64,000 nt of DNA from UMGS1590 sp963558655 (GTDB lineage Bacteria; Bacillota; Peptococcia; Peptococcales; Peptococcaceae), in contig CAUWHJ010000006.1 in the NCBI GenBank assembly GCA_963558655.1, positions 1 to 64,000 of the forward strand, given 5' to 3'. Under the pieces are notes generated by a model that saw only the letters and a program-made list of their open reading frames with translations, was not told the DNA's origin and searched no databases. Both the position numbers and the translations under genes were made by a program. How positions within the stretch are numbered: position 1 is the stretch's first letter; each line of letters starts with the position of its first letter. Below are positions 7,993-16,812 of the stretch, one piece after another.

Positions 7993-10900
7993 TTATGCTT
8001 CGCAGAAGCGTTGCAGAAGGGCGGCGACTTGAGCGCGGGTAGCCTGGCCTTGTGGGCGCAGGGTGTTGTCTTCAAATCCGCCGAGCAATCCTTCACCAAC
8101 TGCCCATTGCACAGGTTCCTGAGCCCAAGCGCTGATAGAAGCGGCATCGTTGAAACTTGTTACATCGCCGCGCGTGCTTGTGTCAGCACCAGAGTATTGA
8201 CTGAAACGGCAAAGCATGGATGCCAGCTGTTCGCGGGTGATAGGGTCGTTCGGGCCAAACAGGCCATTACCATAACCGCCAACCACACCTTCGCTAGATG
8301 CCCAGGAAACAGCGTCTGCGTACCAGCTATCTGCGGCTACATCGCTGAAGGTGGCAGCGTCATGGACAACTGGTGCACCAGCCTGGCGCCAGAGAATGGT
8401 CACCAACATGGCGCGGCTTGTGGTTAAATTTGGCGCGAATTGGTCGTCGCTGATCCCAACGATCAAGCCGTTTTGCTGTACATAGCGTACTGGGTCGTAG
8501 AACCAGTCGTTTTCATGAACATCGCTGTATGGGTTGTCCCATGTGGTTTCTTTTTCGGTGAAGATGACATGGATGTTGACGCTTTCATGAGGTTGTTCAA
8601 AGGAAACGGTGCCGTCATCATTTTGGGTGGTGGAAATAGCGTGACCGTTTTTGTCGGTGACGGTGATGCTTTCTACTTCATAGCCTTCCTCTGCTTTTGG
8701 CGTGATGGTGACCTCATCGCCGGCTTTTGGTGCACTCGGTGCAACACTGACTGTGCCGCCGTTGGTGTGTGTCACATCTGGTGTGTAGTGCGTCACGCTG
8801 CTGCCGCCATGACCACCATTGCCCGTGTTTTCTTTGGTAAAGGTCACATCAATTTTTACTTTGTAGGCTGGCTGGGTGAAATGATAGGTGCCATCTGCAT
8901 CGGCTGTGAGGGTGATGGTGTCACCTGGTTGAAGTTCTGCGGTGTTGTTGCTTGCAGCTTGAACAGCATCACCAAGCACCGTTAAGGTGACATGGTCAAC
9001 TTTGTAGCCTGGTTCGGCTTGTGGGGCGATGGTGACCTCATCGCCTGCTTTCGGACTGGCAGGGTCAAGGCGCACCGTGCCGCCGGTGGTTTCGTTAATG
9101 TCTGGGGTGTAGTGTTTGTTGAAGATGACACTGACGGTGACGTTTGCGGCAGGTTGGGTGAATGAGAAGGTGCCATCACCATTATTGGTGAGCGAAACAT
9201 TGCTGCCGTTGGCGTCTGTTACGACAACGCTGTCTGTTTGATAGCCTTCGTTTGGCGTGGTGGTGATGGTCACCGTTTCGCCAGCTTTGGCAGACGTTGG
9301 GTCAACGCTTGCGGTGCCGCCGTCTTTGTTATAGTCCAGGGTGGCGGTGAAGGTTGGGGAAGGAGTTTTATGCACTGCCGCATAGGCTTTGCCAACATCG
9401 GTGGCGCTCATGGCGCCGCTGTAAAGACGGGCAAGGGCAATGTCGCAGTTGGCTGGGTTTTGCAGTGTGCCGCTGCCGCTGGTATCGCCGCCAAGGAAGA
9501 AATAGTGTGCGTTCTCTTTTGGCACGGTCATGCTGCCTTTGCTGTCAACGGTGTCTTGCAGTTCGCCGTTGACATAGAGCTTGGTGGTGTTGCCATCAAA
9601 AGTGGCCACCAGATGCACCCATTCGTTTTCATAGTCGCTGATGTCGGCAGTTGGTTTCTTGTAGCCATCAACATGGTTCCAGAAAGCGATGTGCTGGCCA
9701 TCACCATTAAGCTCAAAGCCGCAGCCGGCGCTTTCCATATTGGCGAATGGATCTTTGGCTGCGTTCAAATCGTGCAGGTTCACCAACACTTCCATGGTGT
9801 AGCCATCTTTGAACTTGGCATAGTCGCTATCCGTCATAGCATAGCGGAAGCCATCGTCCTTGCCGTCAAAACGATAAACGGTGCCATAGGTGTCGTCTTG
9901 CACCTGGGTTGGTTCGCCCACGGTGGTCAATTCGTGGTCATTGGCATCGTTGGTGTTGTTGCTGCTGAAATCAATGTTGAGCACGTCCGGCTTTGGGGTT
10001 TCGTAACTGTCGTTTGGCACCACTGTTTCATAGGTTTTTGCCACATCGGTGGCGTTCATGGCGCCGCTGTAAAGGCGGGCAAGGGCAATGTCGCAGTTGG
10101 CTGGAAATTCAAGATCACCGTTGCTGTTACTATCGCCGCCGAGGTAGAAATAGTGCACGCCAGGTACAGACAAGCTGCCGGATTTCTCGATTTTGTCTTT
10201 CAATTCACCGTTGACATAGAGCTTGGTGGTTTCGCCATCAAAGGTGGCCATCAGATGCATCCATTGTCCATCGAGGGAAGAAACATCGGTGTCAGGCTTG
10301 ACTAGGTCACTTGTGGTGTTGTTCCAAAATTCCAGCGTTTTTCCATCTTTGTGCAAGGCAAAGCCGCAGCCGGCGCCTTGTTGGTTGGAAAAGAAATCTT
10401 GTTCGTCATTTGTTTTGCCGTTGCTCTTCACCAACACTTCCATGGTGTAGCCATCTTTGAATTTGTCATAGTCGCTATCCGTCATGGTGTAGCGGAAGCC
10501 ATCGTCCTTGCCGTCAAAACGATAAACGGTGCCATAGGTGTCGTCTTGCACCTGGGTTGGTTCGCCCACGGTGGTCATTTCATGGCCATTGGCATCGCTG
10601 GTGTTGTTGCTGCTGAAATCAATGTTGAGCACGTCCGGCTCTGGGGTGACGTATGGTTTTTTCGCATTGGTGCTTACTTCACCGGTGATGGCGCCGCTCT
10701 CTGCACCAAAGGAGGTCACAGCGGTGACAGCCACCTCATAGGTGGTGCCGGCTTTCAGTCCGGTGATGTTGACCTGCCAGTCGGCTTTTGGCGTGGCTTC
10801 GTAGTAGTCTGCAAACACGCTGCGGGTGATGCTGCTGCCGCCGTCTTTTGGCGTGAGGGTGATGTGGTATTCGTGAATCATGTCGTTGTTCTCATCGCTG

Positions 10901-12045
10901 GCAGCCGTTGCCGCAGGGAACTGAACCGTCACCGATTTTTCGCTGGTGGTGCCGCTTGTTACCGTGGCATCCTCGTCAAAGGAAGGTGCCTGGCTGGTGC
11001 GGTTTTCGTCATAAGGGCGGTCTGTGGCATCGCCTGGTTTGAAGGTCCATGGTTTACTTTCGTACATATATTCGCCGGTGGTTAAGTTCATGCGATAAAT
11101 TTTCACGGTGCCATCGTTCATCACATCAAGGCGCAGTGCCTGGGAAGCAATCTCGCTATCGGCAGGACGGGTAGCGGCAGCACCGCTCGTTGGGTCTACC
11201 TTGCCTGATTCGTTTTCAAAATAGGCGCCGATGGTGCCGTCTTGAATGGCGGTGTAGCCATCGTTTTGATAAATCGAGCGGGCGTCTTCAAGGGTGGCAT
11301 GGGAATGACCGGAGAAATGGATCACCTGTGGATACTGCTTAAACAAAGCCACCATATCTTTGTCCGTGCCGGCGCCGTAATTCCCGTTCCATTCATTGGT
11401 GACATAGGCAGTGTCCTTGATGCCGTGGTGCCCCATAACAATGATTGGTGCCTTGGAATTTTTATTGTTCGCCGTTTTAAGTGCGGTTTCCACCATCTCG
11501 TATTGGTCGGTGTAATCGCCGTCGTAGTTTTTGGCGCTCAGTTTGATGACTGTGGCTGCCAGTGTGTTGCCAGGGGCGGAGGTGGCGTTTCCTTCGTTGT
11601 CAAAATAGAGCACTTCGTTGGCTTTTTGTTTGGTCTTTTCTTCAAAACGTGCCATGTTACCATTATTATATTCATGGTTCCCCATGGAAAGTTTTACTTT
11701 GCCTGCTTTTCCTAATGCGCTGGCGTTAATGGTGTTCATCAGCGTGTCATATTCGCTTTTGTCGCCATTATTCGTCACATCGCCGACAAGCAAAACAGCA
11801 TCGGCCTTAGAGTCTACGGTGTTAAAAACATTCAAGGCATTTTCGAGCTTCTTGGTGGCATCGTTATTGCGTCCAATATGCACATCGCTGCCAATAAAGA
11901 AACGTGCCGTTACATTCTCTGTTGCTGCGGGCTGCCAGATGGTTGTGGGCGCATCCCAAGCCAGCGCTGGCTGAACGCTGGTGAGCATGGCAGAGGCGAG
12001 CACGGCAGTGGCAAGAATGCCGGAAATCGCTTTTTTCAGATTCAT
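7993..12045 (-). CDS. SLH-anchored multidomain metallophosphatase
   Basis: About 1350 residues, exported and cell-wall bound. A Sec signal peptide opens the protein. A calcineurin-like phosphoesterase follows (about 40-250) with the metal motifs DVH, GDVTN, GNHE, GHHG and GHSHA. Next come a fibronectin type III domain (365-460), two near-identical LamG/concanavalin-like domains (about 470-680 and 690-890), and three repeats of the form TGGTVRLDPASPKAGDEVTI (about 900-1155). Three SLH domains (1168-1350) close it. The two LamG copies repeat at exactly 648 bp. I placed the start at the ATG at 12045, in front of the signal peptide; its ribosome site is weak. It probably acts on nucleotides or phosphoesters at the cell surface. 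Confidence 0.88.
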   Translation of the reverse strand: MNLKKAISGILATAVLASAMLTSVQPALAWDAPTTIWQPAATENVTARFFIGSDVHIGRNNDATKKLENALNVFNTVDSKADAVLLVGDVTNNGDKSEYDTLMNTINASALGKAGKVKLSMGNHEYNNGNMARFEEKTKQKANEVLYFDNEGNATSAPGNTLAATVIKLSAKNYDGDYTDQYEMVETALKTANNKNSKAPIIVMGHHGIKDTAYVTNEWNGNYGAGTDKDMVALFKQYPQVIHFSGHSHATLEDARSIYQNDGYTAIQDGTIGAYFENESGKVDPTSGAAATRPADSEIASQALRLDVMNDGTVKIYRMNLTTGEYMYESKPWTFKPGDATDRPYDENRTSQAPSFDEDATVTSGTTSEKSVTVQFPAATAASDENNDMIHEYHITLTPKDGGSSITRSVFADYYEATPKADWQVNITGLKAGTTYEVAVTAVTSFGAESGAITGEVSTNAKKPYVTPEPDVLNIDFSSNNTSDANGHEMTTVGEPTQVQDDTYGTVYRFDGKDDGFRYTMTDSDYDKFKDGYTMEVLVKSNGKTNDEQDFFSNQQGAGCGFALHKDGKTLEFWNNTTSDLVKPDTDVSSLDGQWMHLMATFDGETTKLYVNGELKDKIEKSGSLSVPGVHYFYLGGDSNSNGDLEFPANCDIALARLYSGAMNATDVAKTYETVVPNDSYETPKPDVLNIDFSSNNTNDANDHELTTVGEPTQVQDDTYGTVYRFDGKDDGFRYAMTDSDYAKFKDGYTMEVLVNLHDLNAAKDPFANMESAGCGFELNGDGQHIAFWNHVDGYKKPTADISDYENEWVHLVATFDGNTTKLYVNGELQDTVDSKGSMTVPKENAHYFFLGGDTSGSGTLQNPANCDIALARLYSGAMSATDVGKAYAAVHKTPSPTFTATLDYNKDGGTASVDPTSAKAGETVTITTTPNEGYQTDSVVVTDANGSNVSLTNNGDGTFSFTQPAANVTVSVIFNKHYTPDINETTGGTVRLDPASPKAGDEVTIAPQAEPGYKVDHVTLTVLGDAVQAASNNTAELQPGDTITLTADADGTYHFTQPAYKVKIDVTFTKENTGNGGHGGSSVTHYTPDVTHTNGGTVSVAPSAPKAGDEVTITPKAEEGYEVESITVTDKNGHAISTTQNDDGTVSFEQPHESVNIHVIFTEKETTWDNPYSDVHENDWFYDPVRYVQQNGLIVGISDDQFAPNLTTSRAMLVTILWRQAGAPVVHDAATFSDVAADSWYADAVSWASSEGVVGGYGNGLFGPNDPITREQLASMLCRFSQYSGADTSTRGDVTSFNDAASISAWAQEPVQWAVGEGLLGGFEDNTLRPQGQATRAQVAALLQRFCEA

Positions 12046-12111
12046 AGAACAATCATTCAATCCTTTCTTTGTTCGCTGCTGGTCGTTGGCGAAAGCGTCT
12101 GCGGCAGACAA

Positions 12112-12225
12112 CGGTGCGCGCGCAGAGTGTCACCAGCTTGGCGCCGGTGAAAACCGTGTTCTTGCAACGCTCTCCCATCGCTGGTGTTCAACACCCAGCG
12201 AAATACCGGTTTTTATTATAATTGT
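12112..12225 (-). promoter_or_regulatory. Structured 5' leader of SLH metallophosphatase gene
   Basis: Read on the minus strand, the leader has a strong hairpin, TCGCTGGGTGTT paired with AACACCAGCGA (12178-12201). It lies inside a possible closing stem in which AAAACCG pairs with CGGTTTT, followed by a CACCGGCGCC segment. I compared it by eye with the cobalamin, glycine, c-di-GMP, c-di-AMP and TPP riboswitches and found no convincing match. It may be an unrecognised regulatory leader. Confidence 0.4.
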
Positions 12226-12333
12226 TCACAGTCGTTTATTGTAGACGCAAAAGGGTTAAATGTTTGTTAAACTTTTGGTAAAGAAGAATGGACGGATTGC
12301 TGTTGTTTTCCGATGAAATTCATTAAAAGTTAT

Positions 12334-12373
12334 ACAAAAAAGGGAACGTTTCAACGCGAAACGTTCCCTTTTT
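12334..12373. terminator. Terminator, duplicated copy 2
   Basis: GGGAACGTTTC pairs with GAAACGTTCCC plus T-run. It differs from the copy at 7942-7980 by one loop base and the tail. It ends the MocR gene. Confidence 0.88.
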
Positions 12374-12378
12374 CCTGC

Positions 12379-13773
12379 TTACAGCAGGCGTGCGATGGTG
12401 GCGAGGGCATCGGGCAGCTGGGTCATGTCGAGGTTGGCATAGCTGAGGAGGAAGCGGTGGCTGGCGGTTGGTGCGCCGGTTTCGTAGTAGTCGGAGAGAG
12501 GGGAGAGGTGGATGCCTTCTTTGGCGAGGCAGTCGGAGAGGGTGCGGTCGGTGCGCTGGGTGTCGAGTTCGAGCAGAAAATGCAGGCCGCTGTCTTGTTC
12601 GATGATGGTGCAGCGGTCGGCGAGGGGGCTTTGGGCGATGGCGTCCAGCACTTGCTGGCGGCGGCGTGCGTAGAAGAGGCGCATACGGTTGATGTGTTTT
12701 TCAAAATAGCCTTCGCTGAGGAAGCGGGCGAGGGTGAATTGTTCGAAGTTGGAGACAGTGCAGGCGTAGAAGGAGAGGCGTTCGTAGAAAGCGTTGGCCA
12801 AGGTCACCGGCAGCACCATGTAGCTGATGCGAATGGTGGAGGCGAGGGATTTGGTGAAGGTGTTCATATACACCACGCTGGCGGAGGCGTCCAGGCTTTG
12901 CAAGGCAGGAATGGGTTTGCCGTGCAGGCGAAATTCGCTGTCGTAGTCGTCTTCGATGATGGCACGGTCGGGCTTTTCGCTGGCCCAGGCAAGCAGTTCG
13001 TAGCGGCGGCTGACGGGCATGGTGATGCCGGTGGGAAACTGGTGCGTTGGCCCCACATGGGCAATATCGGCGCAGGTTTTTCGCAAATCTGCCACACGAA
13101 TGCCATTTTCGTCCATGCCGGCAAAGCGGCAGGTGACGCCTTGGGCACGGTAGATCTGCGCGATTTTGCGATAGCCGGGGTTTTCGGTGCAGTAGATGCG
13201 CTCGCGTCCAAAAAGCTGAATGAGCAGTCCGTAGAGGTATTCGGTGCCGGCGCCCACGATGATTTGGTCTGGCTCCACGTTCATGCCACGAAAGGCACGC
13301 AGGTGTTCGGCAATGGCCTGGCGCAGGGCGTAGACGCCGCCGGAGGGCGATTTTTCCATGAGTGCCTGGCTTTCTTCGGCAATGACTTCACGCAGCAGTT
13401 TTTTCCAGGTGGCGAAGGGAAAGTGCGCCGGATTGGTTTGGTTGTTGGAAAAGTCGATGCGGTAGCAAGGGCGTGTTGCCGGCAGAATGATGTCGGCGTT
13501 TGTCACCGCCGTGGGGCGATGCGGCGCCGTGTTTAGATTGGCGATGTAGTAGCCGCGTTTGGGCAGGCTGTATACATAGCCTTCGCTGGTGAGCTGGGCA
13601 TAGGCACATTCTACGGTGATGGTGGAAATGCCCAGATTTTTTGCCAGCGTGCGCTTGCTCGGCAGTTTTTCGCCCGCCTTGAAACGACCGGCGGCGATGT
13701 CGTCACGAATATATTTATAGAGGGTTTCATACAGTTCGCCTTTGGGCGTAGTGGTGAGGTCGTAGGTGAGCAT
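12379..13773 (-). CDS. MocR/PdxR-type GntR regulator with aminotransferase domain
   Basis: A 464-residue fusion. The N-terminal GntR winged helix (about 10-80) has the pattern AGEKLPSKRTLAKNLGIS...GYVYSLPKRGYY. The C-terminal fold type I aminotransferase domain has a PLP lysine in NTFTKSLAS near residue 305 and an IIEDDYDSEF motif. MocR proteins use PLP or amino compounds as effectors, and PdxR members activate pyridoxal phosphate synthesis. AAGGAG precedes the ATG at 13773. No pyridoxine genes are adjacent, so the target is unclear; the divergent DUF3793-flavodoxin operon is one candidate. Confidence 0.92.
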   Translation of the reverse strand: MLTYDLTTTPKGELYETLYKYIRDDIAAGRFKAGEKLPSKRTLAKNLGISTITVECAYAQLTSEGYVYSLPKRGYYIANLNTAPHRPTAVTNADIILPATRPCYRIDFSNNQTNPAHFPFATWKKLLREVIAEESQALMEKSPSGGVYALRQAIAEHLRAFRGMNVEPDQIIVGAGTEYLYGLLIQLFGRERIYCTENPGYRKIAQIYRAQGVTCRFAGMDENGIRVADLRKTCADIAHVGPTHQFPTGITMPVSRRYELLAWASEKPDRAIIEDDYDSEFRLHGKPIPALQSLDASASVVYMNTFTKSLASTIRISYMVLPVTLANAFYERLSFYACTVSNFEQFTLARFLSEGYFEKHINRMRLFYARRRQQVLDAIAQSPLADRCTIIEQDSGLHFLLELDTQRTDRTLSDCLAKEGIHLSPLSDYYETGAPTASHRFLLSYANLDMTQLPDALATIARLL

Positions 13774-13870
13774 GGCTGGCTCCTTTCTTGCCTGTTTGTT
13801 TCATGTTCTATGATACGCTACCTGTCTGTGGGAAGCAAGCGGACACGGCAGATGAAAAAAGTTGTACAAG

Positions 13871-13928
13871 GCTAACGATTTCTATTGACAAGTTAGCATA
13901 ATGCAACTATAATCAAAGTATGAGTTAG
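13871..13928 (+). promoter_or_regulatory. DUF3793-flavodoxin promoter with GTTAGC repeats
   Basis: TTGACA (13885-13890), a 17-bp spacer and TATAAT (13908-13913) make a perfect promoter. GCTAAC at 13871 and GTTAGC at 13892 and 13923 surround it as inverted and direct repeats. The motif resembles DtxR-family (IdeR/MntR-type) boxes, which would fit iron-responsive flavodoxin; this is inference. Confidence 0.6.
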
Positions 13929-13982
13929 CGATGACATACAAATCGCTGATTCAAACACACTTTTTTGAAAGGGAGATGAACC

Positions 13983-14540
13983 ATGAATAAGCTGGAAGAA
14001 AGAATTGTTCGTTTTTGTGCGCCGGTGCTGACGGGGATTAAGACAGGTGGTCTTTTTAACACCTGCGAGCTGGACCCGCACACCATCTGCCAGGATACGG
14101 TGGCGTTGCGTAAGCGGCTCTCACGCTTCGGCATCAGTGTGCGTCTCTTTTTCACCGGAGCAAAGATGCCGCTCGTGTATGTGTACCGTCCGGACGCACT
14201 GGCGCGTGACTTGGCTGATCCTGAAACGCAAGCCTTCCTAACACCCCTTGGCTATACCGATTTCAGCTATCAGGCAGCGTTGTCGCACCTTGCCAAACGG
14301 CTGCGTGAATACGATGGTTTTCCTCACGAGATTGGCCTCTTTCTTTCCTATCCGCTGGACGATGTGAAGGCTTTTGTGGAATTTGGTTCCCGTTGCGCCA
14401 AAATGCAGGGGCACTGGTGCGTGTTCCACAATGAGGAGCAGGCTAAACGCTGCTTCGCCGCCTACGACAAAAGCCGGCTGGAATGTATCACCCGCTATCG
14501 GGAAGGGCAACCGCTGGAAGCGTTGGCCCAAGCCATCTGA
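13983..14540 (+). CDS. DUF3793 family protein
   Basis: A 185-residue soluble protein recognised as DUF3793 by its beginning (a cluster of hydrophobic residues then KTGGLFNTC), a central LVYVYRP segment and the HEIGLFLSYPLDDV motif. Members are widespread in anaerobic Bacillota, often beside flavodoxin or iron-regulated genes, and their biochemical function is unknown. AAAGGGAG lies ahead of the ATG, which makes it a perfect partner for the CU-rich loops of the small RNAs at 43.7-44.4 kb. The flavodoxin follows within about 20 bases, so the two form an operon. Confidence 0.82.
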   Translation: MNKLEERIVRFCAPVLTGIKTGGLFNTCELDPHTICQDTVALRKRLSRFGISVRLFFTGAKMPLVYVYRPDALARDLADPETQAFLTPLGYTDFSYQAALSHLAKRLREYDGFPHEIGLFLSYPLDDVKAFVEFGSRCAKMQGHWCVFHNEEQAKRCFAAYDKSRLECITRYREGQPLEALAQAI

Positions 14541-14561
14541 TGAAGAAAGGAGATGACACAC

Positions 14562-14993
14562 ATGAACGTTGCGATTGTTTATTGGAGCGGCACAGGCAAC
14601 ACGGAAAACATCATGAACCTAGTGAAAAAGGGCATTGAACAGGCTGGTGGGCAGGCCGATGTGTATATGCCATGGGATTTTGAACCAGGCATGATGGATC
14701 GTTACACCAATTTTGCCTTTGGCTCTCCGGCTATGGGCGATGAGCAGCTGGAAACAGAAGACTTCCAGCCAATGTGGGACAGCATTGCTGACAAACTGGC
14801 AGGCAAAAAAGTGGTGCTTTTTGGCTCCTACAACTGGAACAGCGGCGAGTATATGGACGACTGGGCGCAGGACGCAGTGCGCCTGGGTGCCGAGCTTGTG
14901 GCTGACGGTTTAGCCATTCTCGATTCGCCGGAACCCGGCTCTGACGAAGAAAAGCAAGCCATTGCACTGGGCGTGGCGATTGCCAGAGCTTAA
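14562..14993 (+). CDS. Flavodoxin
   Basis: About 143 residues with the flavodoxin FMN phosphate loop near the N-terminus (IVYWSGTGNTENI) and the isoalloxazine loop regions GSPAMGDE and GSYNWNSG. Flavodoxins replace ferredoxin as low-potential electron carriers when iron is scarce. I chose the ATG at 14562 because AAGGAG lies nine bases upstream; an ATG at 14553 touches the ribosome site. It is in an operon with DUF3793 behind a promoter flanked by possible metalloregulator boxes. Confidence 0.93.
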   Translation: MNVAIVYWSGTGNTENIMNLVKKGIEQAGGQADVYMPWDFEPGMMDRYTNFAFGSPAMGDEQLETEDFQPMWDSIADKLAGKKVVLFGSYNWNSGEYMDDWAQDAVRLGAELVADGLAILDSPEPGSDEEKQAIALGVAIARA

Positions 14994-15453
14994 CAAATCT
15001 TTTCATTCACCTCCTCTGAGCGCTGTTTTCCCCTTTACAGCACTCAGAAAGCAAGCATCAGCGAAAGCGCACAACGCAGGGTGCGTTTTCTGCAAGGAAC
15101 AGGCGTTTTCTCTCTGGCAGCATCATGGGCAAGATGCCATGTGGGAGAAAACAATACCGAACAAACCTCTACTCCTCTACAAACAGTTGTTTTAGACAAC
15201 AAATCTTTCTCTAAGACATAACAACATGATCGAAACATCAGCGGCAGCACGGACGATTTGCCAGGGGGCTTTTCTCCAATCTCTCCCCCTGGCAGCTGCC
15301 GCAATCAATCCTATCTCTTTGTAACATCCGCAAGCAAACACCCAAAGGCAGTGGGCGCCTTTGGGTGTTTGTGTGTTGTGGGTGATTTTTTGTTTTCTCT
15401 GATGGGTCATCTATATTATAATAGACACAGCAAACAAACAGGAGGCATCTTCT
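14994..15453. ncRNA. 460-bp intergenic region, possible structured RNA
   Basis: No convincing gene. CTGAGCGCTGT pairs with ACAGCACTCAG near 15015-15050. At 15241-15302 there is a nested helix in which GCGGCAGC pairs with GCTGCCGC outside CCAGGGGG paired with CCCCCTGG. At 15336-15370 AAACACCCAAAGGC pairs with GCCTTTGGGTGTTT like a terminator. A small structured RNA ending at the last hairpin is possible but strand and ends are undetermined. I did not recognise 6S, SRP or tmRNA. Confidence 0.35.
15336..15370 (+). terminator. Terminator-like hairpin
   Basis: A 14-bp perfect stem (AAACACCCAAAGGC arm) between the flavodoxin operon and the acetyltransferase; the T-run is short. Confidence 0.6.
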
Positions 15454-16053
15454 ATGTCAGACATTCGCATTGACGTTGCCCGTCCGGACGACGCCGACAC
15501 CCTGCTTGCCATCTACGCCCCCTATGTGGAAGAGACGGCCATATCTTTTGAAACCATTGTGCCAACGGTAGATGATTTTCGCCAGCGCATTGTGCATACC
15601 TTGGCACGTTATCCCTACCTTGTTGCCAAAGAAAATGGCGTGGCGCTGGGCTATGCTTACACCAGCCCTTTTGTTGGGCGTGCTGCCTATGATTGGTCCG
15701 CAGAAACTTCCATCTATATCGACCGGCACGCTCGCCGCCAAGGGCTGGGCCGCGCGCTTTATACCGCCCTCGAAGCGGTGAGCCGTGTGCAGCATTTGCA
15801 AACCCTCTGCGCCTGCATTGCTGTGCCCGAAGCGGACGACGCCACCCTCACTCACAACAGCGTGGAGTTTCACGCCCACATGGGCTATCGCATGGTGGGC
15901 GAATTTCGCCAAAGCGGCTACAAATTTGGCCGTTGGTACAACATGGCATGGATGGAAAAACACATCGGCAGTCACCCTGCCCCACCTGCACCCATCGTGC
16001 CTTTTCCGGAAATCGACACCGCAACCCTCGCCCAACTGGGCGTGAACAGATAG
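15454..16053 (+). CDS. GNAT N-acetyltransferase, phosphinothricin-type
   Basis: This 199-residue protein follows the pattern of the phosphinothricin/methionine-derivative acetyltransferases (Pat/MnaT): an N-terminal IRVARPDDADTLLAIYAPYV-like strand-helix and a YAYTSPFVGR stretch. It then has an acetyl-CoA loop RRQGLGRALY and a C-terminal GYRMVGEFRQSGYKFGRWY segment. Relatives detoxify amino-acid analogues such as methionine sulfoximine. AGGAGG precedes the ATG. It leads a probable operon with the lipoprotein and membrane protein that follow at short spacing. Confidence 0.9.
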   Translation: MSDIRIDVARPDDADTLLAIYAPYVEETAISFETIVPTVDDFRQRIVHTLARYPYLVAKENGVALGYAYTSPFVGRAAYDWSAETSIYIDRHARRQGLGRALYTALEAVSRVQHLQTLCACIAVPEADDATLTHNSVEFHAHMGYRMVGEFRQSGYKFGRWYNMAWMEKHIGSHPAPPAPIVPFPEIDTATLAQLGVNR

Positions 16054-16062
16054 GAGGCAGCC

Positions 16063-16776
16063 ATGATAAAACAACTTTGCCTTGCCGGCCTATGCGTGCT
16101 GCTTTTGGCTGGCTGCGGCGCCGGACAAACCACCACAGAACCTGCCAGCGCACAGATGTCTGTCACAAGCGAAAACAGCGCCACTGTGAAAAGTGCCCAG
16201 CCCGTGAAAGTGGCCTGCGTGGGCGACAGCAACACCGAAGGCTACGGCAGCACCAGCTACACCAACTATCTTGCCCAGCGTTTGGGCGATCACTATGTGG
16301 TGACCAATTACGGCGAAAGCGGCACCACCGCCGTCCACAGCTACGGCTATCCATACATTAACTGCGATGCCTATAAGCGAAGCCTCAACGCTTCGCCGGA
16401 CGTGGTCGTGCTTATGTTCGGCACCAACGACACCACCAACTGGCACAATAAAGATACCTTTGAAGCAGAATATGACGAGCTTGTCACCACCTACATGAAC
16501 CTTGATTCCAAACCGCGCGTTATTCTCTGCACTCCGCCTGCGCCTCATCTGGACGACACCCCTGGCGTGAAACACTCCGGCGTGCAGCCTGCTGTTTACG
16601 GCGACCTCATCAAAGCCATTCGTGAAACCGCAGACAAATACGACCTCACCCTTGTGGATGTCTACACCCTCACGAAAAACTATCCAGACTGGTTCTTAGA
16701 CGATGGCATTCACCTTGCCGAACAAGGCGCCAACGCCGTTGCCGTGGCTGTGGCCAATGCCATCGCCGGACGCTGA
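16063..16776 (+). CDS. SGNH/GDSL-type esterase lipoprotein
   Basis: A 237-residue exported lipoprotein: the signal peptide ends in the lipobox LLAGC (cysteine near residue 19). The four SGNH blocks are visible: GDSNTEG (catalytic serine), NYGESG, GTNDTT and DGIHL (catalytic Asp/His). Such enzymes deacylate carbohydrates, peptidoglycan or lipids outside the membrane. It begins 10 bases after the acetyltransferase with GGAGG in the gap, so it is co-transcribed. Confidence 0.9.
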   Translation: MIKQLCLAGLCVLLLAGCGAGQTTTEPASAQMSVTSENSATVKSAQPVKVACVGDSNTEGYGSTSYTNYLAQRLGDHYVVTNYGESGTTAVHSYGYPYINCDAYKRSLNASPDVVVLMFGTNDTTNWHNKDTFEAEYDELVTTYMNLDSKPRVILCTPPAPHLDDTPGVKHSGVQPAVYGDLIKAIRETADKYDLTLVDVYTLTKNYPDWFLDDGIHLAEQGANAVAVAVANAIAGR

Positions 16777-16812
16777 TCATTGCATCGTGCGAAATTGTAA
16801 GGAGGTACGTTT

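Noticed and set aside
12112..12225. Known riboswitch (cobalamin, glycine, c-di-GMP or c-di-AMP) before the SLH metallophosphatase
   Set aside because: The conserved core sequences of these classes are absent, so only a generic structured leader is reported.
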